A stretch of DNA of 64,000 bases from Theropithecus gelada (GCF_003255815.1 NC_037673.1:154861639-154925638); one strand, 5' to 3'; counted from the first letter of the stretch, positions 10,684 through 21,875 are shown. The notes: generated from the letters alone by a model not told the origin. Numbers and translations are program-made.

Positions 10684-10897
10684 ACAATGAGAACACTTGG
10701 ACACAGGGAGGGGAACATCACACACTGAGGCCTGCTGTGGGGTGGGGGGAGGGGGAAGGGATAGCATTAGGAGATATACCTAATGTAAATGATGAGTTAA
10801 TGGGTGCAGCACACCCACATGGCACATGTATACATATATAATAAACCTGCACATTGTGCACTTGTACCCAAGAACATAAGTATGATAATAAAAAAAA
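10463..10897 (+). mobile_element. Young primate L1 (L1PA-type) 3' end, 5' truncated
   Basis: Covers the end of ORF2 and the complete 3' UTR, including the G-rich tract at 10738-10760. It ends in a short A-tail. The perfect TSD TTGTTGAAGA (10453-10462 and 10898-10907) gives exact borders and shows insertion into the L2 end. At 435 bp it is a strongly 5'-truncated insertion. Confidence 0.95.
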
Positions 10898-10935
10898 TTG
10901 TTGAAGAAGTGAATTAATGAAGAAATAAATCAAAG

Positions 10936-11433
10936 CTCAACCCAAATATTCTTGAGTAGAGGGTATATACAGAAGATATAATTAGAGAACATTGTAATGG
11001 ATATGAGTTTAAAAAAATGGGTTGATCTTCGAAGTATGGGGCTTAGAAATCATTCGGTCTTGGTTTCCTAATAATGGGAAGTTCTGTTTGCCACAGATTC
11101 CCCCAAATTTTGACATGATGAAATACTCTTCTGGACATATTCCATTGGGACAATTGTGAAACATAGCATATCACCAATGGGAAAAGTATGTCTGTAGGAA
11201 GGTGGGAAGGTTGTGTTGAATCTTCCTAATGAAAATCAATAGCCTAAAAATTGAATTAAGTTGATGCAACTAACTATTCAATCCAACTTGCTCATTAGCA
11301 AAAGCACCCAATTTACTGCAGGGATCCCTGTTGCTAAGTTGCCTCAAGAAACAAATTGATTAATGGATTTTCTTTTTTTTTAAAGGCCTTTCAAGTAAGC
11401 AGGTCAAGTAGCTACGATTTCATTATGGCCACT
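10936..11433. other. Unique non-coding sequence
   Basis: No repeat or gene recognised. Confidence 0.5.
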
Positions 11434-11505
11434 CTAGTCAGTGATAGCTGTGCAATTTGGTTCCAAACACTAGTCAGTGATAGCTGTGCAATTTGGTTCC
11501 AAACA
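11434..11505 (+). repeat. 36-bp tandem duplication, identical copies
   Basis: The unit starting CTAGTCAGTGATAGCTGTGC and ending GGTTCCAAACA occurs at 11434-11469 and 11470-11505 with no difference, in unique sequence. Confidence 0.97.
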
Positions 11506-11927
11506 CCCAATTTATAGATTGGTCCAAGCCCCATGGAATCAAGTGTTTGGGGGACTTTGGAAGCCCCCAAGATAGTATTGTCATTAACTATCCTTAAGGC
11601 ATTTGGAGTCAAGAAGGGAAACAGAAAGCATTGCTAAGAAGCAAACACTTGCCCATTTTATTCAGTGAAATAAACACTGCGGCCAACACACCATACTCCC
11701 CTTGTTGCCATAGACTCTCAAAACCCCAATGTGTATTAAAATAATTTGTGAACATCAATAGTTTTCTGACAAAAACTTCTTACATGGAGATGTTGGTTGG
11801 GAACCAGCAAAATATAGTCATATGCTGAACAGTGGTCTGGAAATAACAAAGGAGACTATGGTAAAACCCAAAGGCTGAAATTTGTTATGGAAAAGTCTAT
11901 TTTTGATAACCAAGACTTCTCTTTTTA
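11506..11927. other. Unique non-coding sequence
   Basis: No repeat or gene recognised. It includes the left copy of the downstream Alu's TSD (11914-11927). Confidence 0.5.
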
Positions 11928-12235
11928 TTTTTTAATTAATTAATTAATTTTTTGAGATGGAGTCTCTCTCTGTTGCCCAGGCTGGAGTGCAGTAGCAGGA
12001 TCTCAGCTCACTGCAAGCTCCACCTCCCGGATTTACACCATTCTCCTGCCTCAGCCTCCCTAGTAGCTGGGACTACAGGCACCTGCCACCTCGCCCGGCT
12101 GGTTTTTTGTATTTTTTAGTAGAGATGGGGTTTCACCGTGTTAGCCAGGATGGTCTCGATCTCGTGACCTCATGATTCGCCTGTCTCGGCCTCCCAAAGT
12201 GCTGGGATTACAGACTTGAACCACCGCACCCGACC
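11928..12235 (-). mobile_element. AluY element, antisense
   Basis: Full-length antisense Alu with AAGCTCCACC and GTTAGCCAGGATGGTCTCGATC (AluY type). The perfect 14-bp TSD GACTTCTCTTTTTA (11914-11927 and 12236-12249) defines the borders. The tail has become a (TTAA)n-like microsatellite at 11931-11953. Confidence 0.97.
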
Positions 12236-12249
12236 GACTTCTCTTTTTA

Positions 12250-12703
12250 AACTTAACTAAGTTTTGAACTGTCTACTTCATCTACTTAAAGTACCAGCAT
12301 GACTTTACGGGTTTATAACATTAGGACAGTTATCTGACTTTAGTCTATCTGACTTTAGTTTAGTGTTTGTGTGTGTGTAAGTGCATATGTGTGTGTGTAC
12401 ACTGCATACACATAGTTGTGGTACGTGTTGTAGACCAATATAGTAAATATATATAAGACCAGGGAGTAAGGATGGCTGAAAAAAATCCCAAGACTCTACA
12501 ACAGAAGATGCCCAGAGCTAGGTGCCTCCAGGATCCAGAAAAACTTGATTTTATAAGATAAACCAATATCAAAAAACGTTCCAGAATTTAGAGTTTTCCT
12601 CTGCATCTTCAGGTATGGTGGAAAGTCAATAAATGGCAAACTGAAATTTTAACCAAAGAAACTCGAAAAATTTACCGAGGTAGCTTTCTTTAAAGAATGG
12701 ATA
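12250..12703. other. Unique sequence with interrupted (GT)n
   Basis: A broken GT-rich tract lies at 12365-12420. The remainder shows no repeat family or gene. Confidence 0.55.
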
Positions 12704-13007
12704 GGCCGGGCGCGGTGGCTCAAGCCTGTAATCCCAGCACTTTGGGAGGCCGAGATGGGTGGATCACGAGGTCAGGAGATCAAGACCATCCTGGCTAACG
12801 TGGTGAAACCCCGTCTCTACTAAAAAAATACAAAAAACTAGCCGGGCGCAGTGGTGGGCGCCTGTAGTCCCAGCTACTCGGGAGGCTGAGGCAGGAGAAT
12901 GGCGTAAACCCGGGAGGCGGAGCTTGCAGTGAGCTGAGATCCGGCCACTGCACTCCAGCCTGGGCGACAGAGCGAGACCCCGTCTCAAAAAAAAAAAAAA
13001 AAAAAAA
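12704..13007 (+). mobile_element. AluY of the cercopithecid AluYRa type, sense
   Basis: Complete Alu starting GGCCGGGCGCGGTGGCTCAA with a long pure A-tail to 13009. The right arm has GGCGTAAACCCGGGAGG and GAGCTGAGATCCGGCCACTG, the form I associate with Old World monkey AluYRa copies. The TSD is AATGGATA (12696-12703 and 13008-13015). High CpG content and few changes suggest a recent insertion. Confidence 0.93.
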
Positions 13008-13045
13008 AATGGATAATATCAGGTACATTTTAAAGCTGGAATATC

Positions 13046-13342
13046 GGCCGAGCGCAGTGGTTCACTTCTGTAATCCCAGCATTTTGGGAGGCTGAGGCAG
13101 GATTGCTTGAGGCCAGGGGTTCAAGACCAGCCTAGGAATATAGTGCAAGCTGGTCTCTACGTAAAAAAAATTAGCTGGACATGGTGGTGCGTGCCTGTGG
13201 TCCTAGCTACTCAGGAGGCTGAAGCATGAGGATCACTTGAGGTCAAGGCTGCAGTGACCCATGACTGTGACTCTGCATTCCAGCCTGGGTGACAATGTGA
13301 CAGGATGAGACCCTGTCTCAAAAAAAAAAAAAAAAAAAAAAA
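13046..13342 (+). mobile_element. AluJ element, sense
   Basis: Diverged Alu: GGCCGAGCGCAGTGGTTCAC, GAGGCCAGGGGTTCAAGACC, AGGTCAAGGCTGCAGTGACC (AluJ-type right arm), and a pure A-tail of about 22. It lies only about 30 bp after the much younger Alu, in the same direction. Confidence 0.93.
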
Positions 13343-13374
13343 GCCCTGAAATAGATTTTATGAGGCTCAACTTT

Positions 13375-13520
13375 TTTTTAACTTTAATAAACTTTAAAAT
13401 ATTTAATAGTTTCTGACAGAAAAGCTGTAAGAATATTCCAGAGGGTTCCCGTTTATACCACCCTCAGTTTCCCATGTTGTGAACATCACTTTAGTACATT
13501 TGTCACAACTAATTAACTAA
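13375..13520 (-). mobile_element. Old L1 (L1M) 3' UTR fragment, antisense
   Basis: Matches the remembered pattern 'cagaaaagctgtaa..., agagggttcccgttta..., cagtttcccatgttgtgaacatc, gtacatttgtcacaact'. The same pattern occurs at 50212 onward. Confidence 0.6.
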
Positions 13521-13529
13521 TACTGATAC

Positions 13530-13660
13530 AAGATCTCCTCATTTTGCAGATGAGAAAACTGAGTCCCAAGGGGTTAAGTGATTTGCTCAAGGCAATGGCA
13601 GGGGAGGAACCAGGACCCAATTTTTTCAACTGTGAACCAAGGTCTCTTTAATAAACTGTG
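13530..13660 (-). mobile_element. MIR, antisense
   Basis: CATTTTGCAGATGAGAAAACTGAG, GGGGTTAAGTGATTTGCTCAAGG, and a decayed 'gaaccaggaccca' follow antisense MIR order. Confidence 0.8.
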
Positions 13661-14344
13661 TTTCTCTATCTTGTGATTTCATATTCTTCTCTTTTGTTAC
13701 AGATGAGCCTTTAGAAACAAACTTAGTTCAGAAATTCAAGGTGTGAAGTAGATAAAAGCAGAGCCACATTCTGGTTGAAGTACACCCCTCCCCACCACAT
13801 TCCCTCCCACGGGGCACCCGAGGCATCTTCCAGTGACTCTTAGGGATCAGAGGAAGGGAGTTTGGCAACCTCTCCGCAGTTTGATTGCAGAAGTTGTTAC
13901 AAGTTTACCATCTGGCACCATCTGCCCTGCGAGGCTTGAGGCGGGGCTGTGACAGAATAAATCACGAGGCAGCCTGAGAAGGGAGGCAGATCAGGTACAC
14001 AGTTCATTGGTGGGTTGGGCTATTTGATAAGAAGCATTTTCTTAACGCTTTGAGATTAAATTGATTAAAGAAAGGAGTCCGATGAGCATCTTCAAGTTCA
14101 TACAACTCTCCTAGTTGCATCTTCAGCATTATGTGTTCTGAGGGTAAGGGCGAGATTGGTTGAAAGCAAATTTGAGTACTCTGCAATGTGTCTGCATAGT
14201 TGACTCTACCTTTCTCCTTCCTGAGACTACAATGACTTCTTCACCTTTTTAGGTTTTTCCTTTTACCAGTGTGGACTAGAGGAAAAGTGATCGACAAAGT
14301 GGCAAGGAGAGAATGAGAAACAGGAGTTATGACATAGGGCCTGA
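13661..14344. other. Unique non-coding sequence
   Basis: No repeat or gene recognised. The part at 13780-13990 is somewhat GC-richer. Confidence 0.5.
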
Positions 14345-14600
14345 CGTGGGAGCTCAGAATCAGAAAATTTGGGGTTCAAGTGCCCAGCCTTGCCTTGTAC
14401 TATTATAACTGTGTGATTGTGAGAGAATTACTCAACCTGTCTGTGACTCAGTTTCCTCATCTGTAAAACAGAAGTGGTAATCATGGCAACTGCTCTAATA
14501 TGTTGCTTTAAGAATTAGGTGAGATAATGCAGCTAAACTGTTTTGCCCTGGGGCCTGGGACATTATAAGAACTTCATAAACATTGACGGTTATTACTTTC
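14345..14600 (+). mobile_element. MIR, sense
   Basis: GGGGTTCAAGTGCCCAGCC, TGTGTGATTGTGAGAGAATTACTC, GACTCAGTTTCCTCATCTGT, AAAACAGAAGTGG and GAATTAGGTGAGATAATG are in MIR order. Confidence 0.88.
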
Positions 14601-14878
14601 ATTAGTACCATAACTGTCTGTATTATTACCAAGAAGGGAGTTAAAGCCCAAAAATGCATAAGCAATCGTTCATAGGGCAAACCTATCAATCTTCTGCTTT
14701 TAGTGCCTTCCCTAGAATGCTCACCTTTTCCCAAGTACTTGCTGTTTTCTTTGCATCTTTTTGATGATTTCAAAATTTAATAATAATGTAACAACATCTC
14801 TTATTTATATCGTGTGGTTAAGTTGCCAAAGAAGTTTAACTAATTTTATAATTTTTTTTTCAAAAGAGAAACATTTGA
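14601..14878. other. Unique non-coding sequence
   Basis: Nothing recognised. Holds the left TSD copy (14868-14878) of the next Alu. Confidence 0.5.
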
Positions 14879-15160
14879 TGGCTGGGTGTGTTAGCTCACA
14901 CTTGTAATCCTAGTGTTTTGGTAAATTGCTTGAAGTTAGGAGTTCAAGACCATCCTGGGCAATAGTGAGACCCCGTTTCTACAAAAATAAATAAATAAAA
15001 ATATTAGCTAAGTATGGTCTGTAGTCCCAGCTACTTGGGAGGCTGAGGTGGGAGGATCACTTGTGTTCAAAAGTTTGAGGCTGCAGTGAGCCATGATTGT
15101 GTTACTGCACTCTAGCCTGGGTAACAGAGTGAGACCCTGTCCTTAAAAAAATAGAAAAAG
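14879..15160 (+). mobile_element. AluJ element, sense, with left-arm deletion
   Basis: GCTGGGTGTGTTAGCTCACACTTG, then a shortened left arm (GTTTTGGTAAATTGCTTGAAG), a linker of AAATAAATAAATAAAAA, and the right arm GGCTGCAGTGAGCCATGATTG. TSD GAAACATTTGA (14868-14878) / GAAATATTTGA (15161-15171), 10 of 11 matching. Confidence 0.92.
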
Positions 15161-15189
15161 GAAATATTTGACTTTTAGCAATTTTTAAA

Positions 15190-15390
15190 GTCAGTCATTT
15201 ATTAAGGAAGTATTTATTGAGTGCCTACTGTATGTCGGCATTGTTGTAAGCGCTTGGAACACAAAACAAAGAGCCATGCCTTGAGGCTTATCTACACCTA
15301 AGATAACATGCTAGTAAATTATAGTATATGTTGGAAAGTGGTTAAAGGCTGTGGAAAAAGGAGGGCAGGGTGAGGTGAGTTGGGAGCACG
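15190..15390 (-). mobile_element. L2 3' end, antisense
   Basis: TATTTATTGAGTGCCTACTGTATG, then CATTGTTGTAAGCGCTTGG and AACATGCTAGTAAATTA follow the antisense L2 3' end. Confidence 0.75.
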
Positions 15391-17499
15391 CAGGCTGGGT
15401 TTTGTTTAGTTCTGTTTTTATGTACCAAATGTGACCTCCTAAGAACTCCTGGAGCTCTATGGGGCAGGCTTAGTGTCTGGGGAAAGATCACTGGATGCTG
15501 AAATTGCTGATCTTTCAACTTCCGCTTCCGGAGTCTCTGTTCTATTCTCGTCCAATTATGGGGGTCAGCTTTCCCTGCTCTAGCCTCCTGTCCAGCCCGG
15601 CTAGTCGACTGTCCCACACAGCCTCATTCCTGGCTGCCCAAGGGGTCTGCTACCAATCTCAGCAGATCCATTCTTTTTGACAGGTCAGAACCAGGCCCAC
15701 CTAATTATCACCCATAACCCAGCCAGAGGCAGACGAAAAATACCATTCTAGAGCATGGACAATTCCCGTCCTGCCTGTGGTTTTCTAGGATTCTGTGGGC
15801 AAATGAGGGAACTTCTGGGTGTTAAGTGGAGGCCCCTGGGTTTTCTAACCCCCTCTTCTAGGAATTCCAGCTTACATTCCCAGGTGAGCTACCAGAACAC
15901 TCAAGCCCAAGGTAGCATTATCATTAATCTCCCAACCAGGGCTCCTATTAATGTGTCACTGAAACAACCCATTTTCTTATACCAGTCCCCACCCCTTTGA
16001 TATACTGGACATGTGTCAGAAAAATCAGAGGCCATCCATATCTTATCTTACATTAGGAAGAGTCATGTAGAAATGTCCCTTCATTACCAGGACAGTCATG
16101 TCAAAAAGAATCGACTTATTGTCAACGTTTCTAACCTAACAATGTTAATGGAGCCTTTAGACATCCTTTCTCCTCATTTGTTTCTTAGATGCCTATCAAG
16201 GAGACAGTTGCAAGAGTTTCCGAGCTCTGGGGAGCCCTGTGTATGGGTATTAAATGACAGCACTCAAGGCTTCTTATTATAAAAGGATGCAGGGCTACAT
16301 TGGAGGATTGAGATGGTGGGGAAAAGCATGCTTTTGGCATGGTGCCAGGGTGGTGAGTGACTCCAAGCAAGACTTCAGGCTCCAAAGATAGCTATTGTTT
16401 CTCCCTCTTCTGCTCTCTCCTTCACAATTTCCTGGCACTGTGTAACAAATATATTTACCGAGTGAAGGCAGCTGTGCCCAGCAGTGTTTAAAATACCTCT
16501 CTCAATTCATACATGGAGCCACTCTTTTTTTTTTTTTTCACCCTCTGAGGCAGAGGAGGCTATAGGGGAAGACACCAGTGATTGGAGAATTTTCTGGAGC
16601 TCTCAGAAAGTACCTGGCACTGGGCAGGAGGATTTTCAGGTCAGGGCCGACCTTTGAGGAACCAGCTCCTTCCCAACATGCTGGTGGCCAGCCAGTGCTG
16701 ATCAATAGTAACGAGATGACAGGTTGATATTAGTGAATAAAGCACTAAGCCATTTCCCCTGTAGAAGTTACACAAATGCCTTGTCCTAACAGCATGAAAC
16801 TATTGGAATTTTTCTAGGAAATGCCCATGGGCTCTTACAGTAAATCTCTTTTGAGTGTGGATAATTCATTCTTCTTTCTTTTAAAGCACAATGAATGTGC
16901 TCCTTAGGTCTGTGGTCATCATCAGCCCTATTCACAGGCGGTTGAACTCTGCCCAGTCAGCATGATTCAGAAAGACACAGCTATCCGTGGTGTGCGGAGT
17001 ACTTTCATATCCTTCGGTGGGTATTTGGCATTGGAGGACTGCTCGGCACCCACATACCCTTCCAACCTAGGACATGGAGGAAGGCAGTGCTTGCCTCCCA
17101 CTTTGGAAACTGACAGTGTCTCAATTTCCCTCTCCCCAATCCCTGGCAGCTGGAGAGTAGACTCATGATCTAGGCTCAGACAACTGGATGTTCCTCCCTG
17201 GGCCTTTGGGTTATGAGCCAGGATGTAAATTCGGAGGTAATTAATTATTCATGGTGGTGGCTGCAACTTTCTGTGAGGACCTTGGTGTCTAGCAGTGACT
17301 ATGTTCTGTGCAGGCGTTCCTTTTGCAAGTAGCTGTGGGGCCCTTGGATACTGTGTGTTTTCCAGCCTTTGGATTGGTAGTTTGAGTAACCTGATAACCT
17401 TCTAAAAATACCTTTCTGCTTAAGTTATCCATAGTTGGTTTCTGACCACTAGAACTGCTTTATCTTATTGAGGTCCCATTCAGCACAGAGGGTGTAGGA
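15391..17499. other. Unique non-coding sequence
   Basis: About 2.1 kb with no recognised repeat apart from a T-run at 16526-16539. Open frames up to 91 codons occur on both strands, with no recognisable domain or splice pattern. Confidence 0.5.
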
Positions 17500-17615
17500 G
17501 GCCAGATATCCCTTTCTAAAGGACAAAGCTGAGGTTCAGTAAGCCCAGTGACTTGCTCACATTTTTGCCAGGCAGAGACAGAACTGAGATTTGAAGTGAG
17601 TCTGTGAGATCCGTG
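17500..17615 (-). mobile_element. MIR fragment, antisense
   Basis: TTTCTAAAGGACAAAGCTGAGGTTCAGTAAG, GTGACTTGCTCACAT and GACAGAACTGAGATTTGAAG fit a decayed antisense MIR. Confidence 0.6.
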
Positions 17616-17995
17616 GGAGAGGGCCCGTGTCTTTTTTAATGTAATATGTCCAGAACCTGGCAAAAGATCTTGCAGGAAACAGATTTGTGAGAATAATTCA
17701 ACTCCATATTCAGCCTGCAGGGTATATTATTATCTCTATTTGGTGGGTGAGAGACTATGTTCTACAGTACATCAGGACATTTCTGATATGAAAATGATAG
17801 TTGTTTTTCAGGAGACTAGGCTCCAGGCTGGACTCCAGTTATAACTGGGCCTATTTTTCTCTCCAAATCGATCCTATCATTCAGCATTCTTGAAGGGGAG
17901 CATAGCATGGAAGAGCATGGTAGGGAAGTGGAATCTAAAAAGGAGAGACAGTGGAATGACACGTATTTAATTAATTTATTTAGTTTTCAACCAAC
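17616..17995. other. Unique non-coding sequence
   Basis: No gene or repeat recognised. Confidence 0.5.
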
Positions 17996-18200
17996 ATGCA
18001 TAGAATGGTTACTCCATGCTAGTAATATGCTAGGCACCTGACATCTATTTTATTTCATCCTAACGATGGTTAATGATACGACACAGGTGCTATTATTGCC
18101 CTGAATTTACAGATGAGGAACCTGAGACTTAGGAAGGCTAAGTTCCTTGCCCCAGATCCACAGCCAATAAGCCACAGCACCTAGTATACCTGACGTCATG
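17996..18200 (-). mobile_element. MIR, antisense
   Basis: GGTTACTCCATGCTAGTAATATGCTAGG, TTTATTTCATCCTAACGATGG, TTTACAGATGAGGAACCTGAGAC, and TAAGTTCCTTGCCCCAG are in antisense order. Confidence 0.75.
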
Positions 18201-18869
18201 GCCCAAGCCCCTGCCAATATATTATACCAATGGGGCTTGTTGACATTTGGGTCTGGGGTTCGTTGATGACGGTTGACTGCTTTTGACCACGTTTCGCTAC
18301 AAAAAAGGGTCTAGAATTGCTTATGTAATTCCAAGATCATGGTCTTAAAAGAGATATACCTTCCTCCAATATTTTTATTTTTTGTGCAGAAAAGTTGCAA
18401 TTTGGAAGACTTGGCAAAAAGAGTGTTAATGTGCTAACATCAAATGAATTCCATGGATTTTCTATTCATTAAGGCCCATTTCCCTGCACATAACTCACCT
18501 CAGCTTGGTTATACTACTCCAGGGTTTGCTAGTAAAAGGAGGAAAAACAGGGAAGCCAGCCAGAAAGAGGTGTTTTTGGCTGCAAAAATCAACTTACACC
18601 TACCAACAAAGTAAAACAGAAAGACTTTGCCAAACAGTAAATATCAAGTTCATTGCCTAAGCCCCAGAAGAACACATATGAAGCAATTTATGATACCTTT
18701 TGGAGTCTATGGTCACCTGATAGTGCTTGGCTGTGAATTTTGGGAGTTGCAATTCAGCAACTGGAAGCTGAATCCAAGTAGAAATTCTGGTCATTTTATA
18801 GCTTGGCTAGACCATTGGGGGATGGCAAGATATGAGTTCTCCTTTGCCCTAGATAACAAAATGTGCATT
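18201..18869. other. Unique non-coding sequence
   Basis: No gene or repeat recognised. Confidence 0.5.
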
Positions 18870-19500
18870 TATTTATTCATGCTCTGACTAATTTGCTAAG
18901 CAACTACTATGTGCCAGGCAATCTTAGCACTACAGATAAATCAATCACCTATACTTGAAATATCCCTCTCTTGCAGAACTTACATTCTAGCCAGGAAAAA
19001 TGTATAGAAATAAGAAAATGAATAAAGGAATGATCTCAGAGAAGGTTAAGTGACTTAAAGAAAAGAAGGTGCCGTGATGAGTGGAGGGTGACAAGTGGGG
19101 AAGGAGTAATTGAGGTTGGATGGTCTGGTAGGTCTCCCTCTGGCTCAACGTTAAGAAAAATCCAGACATTCAGAGGTCTGGAGCGGAACATTCTGGAGAG
19201 GAGGGTCACCAAGTGCAAAGGACCCCAGGGAAAGGGAACCTGGTGTGTTGGAGAACCAGAAAGAACTGTGGGCCAGAACACAAGGAGAGGAGGGAGTAAG
19301 AGGGGTTGAGGTCAGAGGTCGGCACAGCCAAATCTTGCGGGGCCTCAAGTCATCATCTGTTCCTCATCCTAAGAACACTGTGAGGCACTTGAAGGTATTC
19401 AAGCGGAGCACTGATGTGTCTGATTTACAATCACTGAAGGCTTCCCAGGAAGTCTAAGCAGAGGATGGTTTGGAGATGCCTAGGAATAACAGCAGGGAGA
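18870..19500 (-). mobile_element. L2, antisense, long fragment
   Basis: Starts with CAACTACTATGTGCCAGGCA and CTTGCAGAACTTACATTCTAG. It continues through GGAGAACCAGAAAGAACTGTG, ATCTTGCGGGGCCTCAAG, and GAAGGTATTCAAGCGGAGCACTGATG, the order expected for the last 600 bp of L2. Confidence 0.75.
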
Positions 19501-19587
19501 AGGGATAGAACATAGTAGCCAGACCACAGTGGGTAAGTGTTGCTGGACAGCAGTGTGCATCCAAAAGGTTACATCCAGAATGTTTTT
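19501..19587. other. Short unique gap
   Basis: Transition between L2 and a MER5-type relic. It may be decayed L2. Confidence 0.35.
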
Positions 19588-19756
19588 TTCACTCTGCCTG
19601 CACATTTGAATCACTTTAGAAACTTTTTAGAAATATAGCTGTCTGAGGTTTACCCTTGGATATTTTGACTCAGTAGGTCTGGGAAAGTCATCTGTCTTTT
19701 AAGAAACAAAACAACAAGAGATTCTGAAGCACAGCCAGTATTGAGAACCACTGGTT
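19588..19756 (+). mobile_element. MER5A-type hAT DNA transposon relic, sense
   Basis: TGCACATTTGAATCACTTTAGAAAC, TTTTGACTCAGTAGGTCTGGG, and ATTGAGAACCACTGG at the 3' terminal inverted repeat match MER5A or a close MER5 relative. Confidence 0.75.
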
Positions 19757-19960
19757 TAAAGCATTTTCACATTCACAATTTCTTTTGATTGTCCTGCAAT
19801 CTGTGAAGCAACTGTTGTTGTCATGCCCATTTTATGGATGAGGACACTGAGGCTCAGAGAGAGTAAGTGACTTATTTAGGGTCACATAATTAGTGAGCGG
19901 AAGCCAGAATTTGTTTTCTATGTGCAAACCTAATGCTCTTTCTCTGACCCTACCACGTAT
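19757..19960 (-). mobile_element. MIR, antisense
   Basis: CATTTTATGGATGAGGACACTGAGGC, AGAGAGAGTAAGTGACTTA, GGGTCACATAATTAGTGAGCGG fit antisense MIR and directly abut the MER5 end. Confidence 0.8.
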
Positions 19961-20639
19961 CCCTGAACGTAGCCAGCAATTAGGTTACTGTCTTTAAAAA
20001 ATTCAAAATACAGATGGGTGTTTACCATCAGGAAGCAGAAAACAAAATAGAAATTTGGAAACAAAGTGGGGGCCCATGACTGAAAGGTGGAATGTAGAGG
20101 CACCCCTGCATGTTATCATTTACAAAGAAGGATCTGATGGCAAGGAATCTGGAAGAGTGGCGAAAACTGTCAGGTCTGAGGGGATGCGTTGGGGACAGTT
20201 GAGAGAGGTTGTGGTGGAGATGATTAGGTGTGAGGAGAGGAAGATGCTTCCATGACTGAATATTCTTGTGGATACCTGTTGGGTTTTAGTTGCTCAGCAT
20301 CCATTCCAAAAAAATGGGCAGGGAAGAAGAGGAGCAGAGGGGTAGAGATTTCTTCTTCATTGGCTCCTCTACCAATGATTTGGAGTTGCTTGGACTCTGT
20401 TCATTTTAAGCCTGGTTTTGCAGCCTTCCCTTTGATCCTAGGATACCTCCACATCTTCTGACAAATTCCCTTTTTGCTGTAGGTGTCCAGAATGAGTTTC
20501 CTTTGCTTTAAAAAATTATTCTTCTTGCTATTCAATATGGTGACCATTTAAAGAAGATAGACTGGCTGTGCAATTCTCTAAGTTGGCAAGCAGGCAAAAT
20601 TTACCTCCCATCTGGCCCTCTCCCACCACCCAACCTCTC
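19961..20639. other. Unique non-coding sequence
   Basis: No gene recognised. It may include decayed L2 in its last 100 bp. Confidence 0.45.
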
Positions 20640-21250
20640 TGCACCTCTCTCTGTGAAGACAATCACTGACTTCTTTCCCTGGATGCATGCCCTCCCTTTA
20701 TCCACCATGACTGTCAACAAAGAGAGACACTGGATATTTGAGAAAGGACATTCCTCCAATCTATTCTTTATTTAGCAGCCAGAGAGATCTTTCTAAAATG
20801 AAATCTAATCATGGCATTTCCCTGCTTAAAGCCCCCCAATGCCTTCCTAGTATTTCTAGGATAACGATGGCCCATGAAAGTGGTCTGCGAGGCCCTAGGA
20901 GATGTGACACTTAACAGGACTCAGCCTCATCTTGCCCTGCCTTTGATATCTATGCTGCAGCCACACACATAGTATTGCAGTTTTATAAAAAACTATGCTC
21001 CAGCTGTTTCAGAACCTTTGCACATTCTTTTTCCTTCACTCAAAAAACTTTCCTTTCCCATTTAGCCTAGTTAACTCCTTTAGATTTCAGAACTGCATCA
21101 TTTTCTCAGGTCAGCGTTGTCTGACTATCCTGGTTAGATTAAGTCCCAGCTCTTCCACACTAGTCAATGCACATTATGAAAGTAAGTCCCTGTCTGTTTT
21201 GTTCGTAATTGTATTCCAAATCTACTGCATAATGTTTGGTACATAATGAT
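20640..21250 (+). mobile_element. L2, sense, main fragment
   Basis: AGCAGCCAGAGAGATCTTTCTAAAATG, CATTTCCCTGCTTAAAGCCC, GCCTTCCTAGTATTTCTAGGATAA, CAGAACCTTTGCACATTC and TAGTTAACTCCTTTAGATTTCAG match the L2 3' third. Its terminal piece resumes at 21800-21875 beyond a MIR and an Alu. Confidence 0.88.
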
Positions 21251-21265
21251 AAAAATGTGACAACA

Positions 21266-21554
21266 GGCCGGGCGCGGTGGCTCAAGCCTGTAATCCCAGC
21301 ACTTTGGGAGGCCGAGGCGGGCGGATCACGAGGTCAGGAGATCGAGACCATCCTGGCTAACACGGTGAAACCCCGTCTCTACTAAAAAATACAAAAAAAC
21401 TAGCCAGGCGAGGTGGCGGGCGCCTGTAGTCCCAGCTGCTCGGGAGGCTGAGGCAGGAGAATGGCGTAAACCCAGGAGGCGGAGCTTGCAGTGAGCTGAG
21501 ATTCGGCCACTGCACTCCAGCCTGGGCGACAGAGCGAGACTTCGTCTCAAAAAA
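21266..21554 (+). mobile_element. AluY of the cercopithecid AluYRa type, sense
   Basis: Full-length, very little diverged Alu with CTAGCCAGGCGAGGTGGCGG, GGCGTAAACCCAGGAGG and GAGCTGAGATTCGGCCACTG. The perfect 15-bp TSD AAAAATGTGACAACA lies at 21251-21265 and 21555-21569. It inserted at the end of an L2 fragment and is among the youngest insertions in the window. Confidence 0.97.
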
Positions 21555-21571
21555 AAAAATGTGACAACAGT

Positions 21572-21795
21572 AGCAATCATTACACCGTATACTAAGTCCC
21601 TTCCATATATTAACTCCTCTATTCTTCCCAACAATGTTATGAGGTAGGTTCCACCATTATTTCCATTTAAATATAGGGAACCTGATACAGAGAAGTTATG
21701 TAACTCCATAAAGGATACACAGGTAATAAGCATTGGAGCTAGGATGAAAACCTAAGCAATTTGTTTCCAAAATTGGCACTTTAAATTATAATGCT
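21572..21795 (-). mobile_element. MIR, antisense
   Basis: TATTAACTCCTCTATTCTTCCC, AACAATGTTATGAGGTAGG, TTTCCATTTAAATATAGGGAACC, and AGAAGTTATGTAACTCC are decayed antisense MIR. The MIR lies inside the sense L2. Confidence 0.75.
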
Positions 21796-21875
21796 ATCCT
21801 TCTCTGTACATAGTAGGTGCTCAATAAGAATTTGTTGAATGAAGAAATGAGTGAGGAGATGAATGAATAAACACA
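21796..21875 (+). mobile_element. L2 terminal fragment, sense
   Basis: TACATAGTAGGTGCTCAATAAGAATTTG followed by TGAATGAAGAAATGAGTGAGG is the terminal L2 piece that completes the fragment at 20640. Confidence 0.8.

Noticed and set aside
21326..21733. 135-codon minus-strand frame
   Set aside because: Most of it lies in an AluYRa-type copy and the rest in MIR/L2 sequence.
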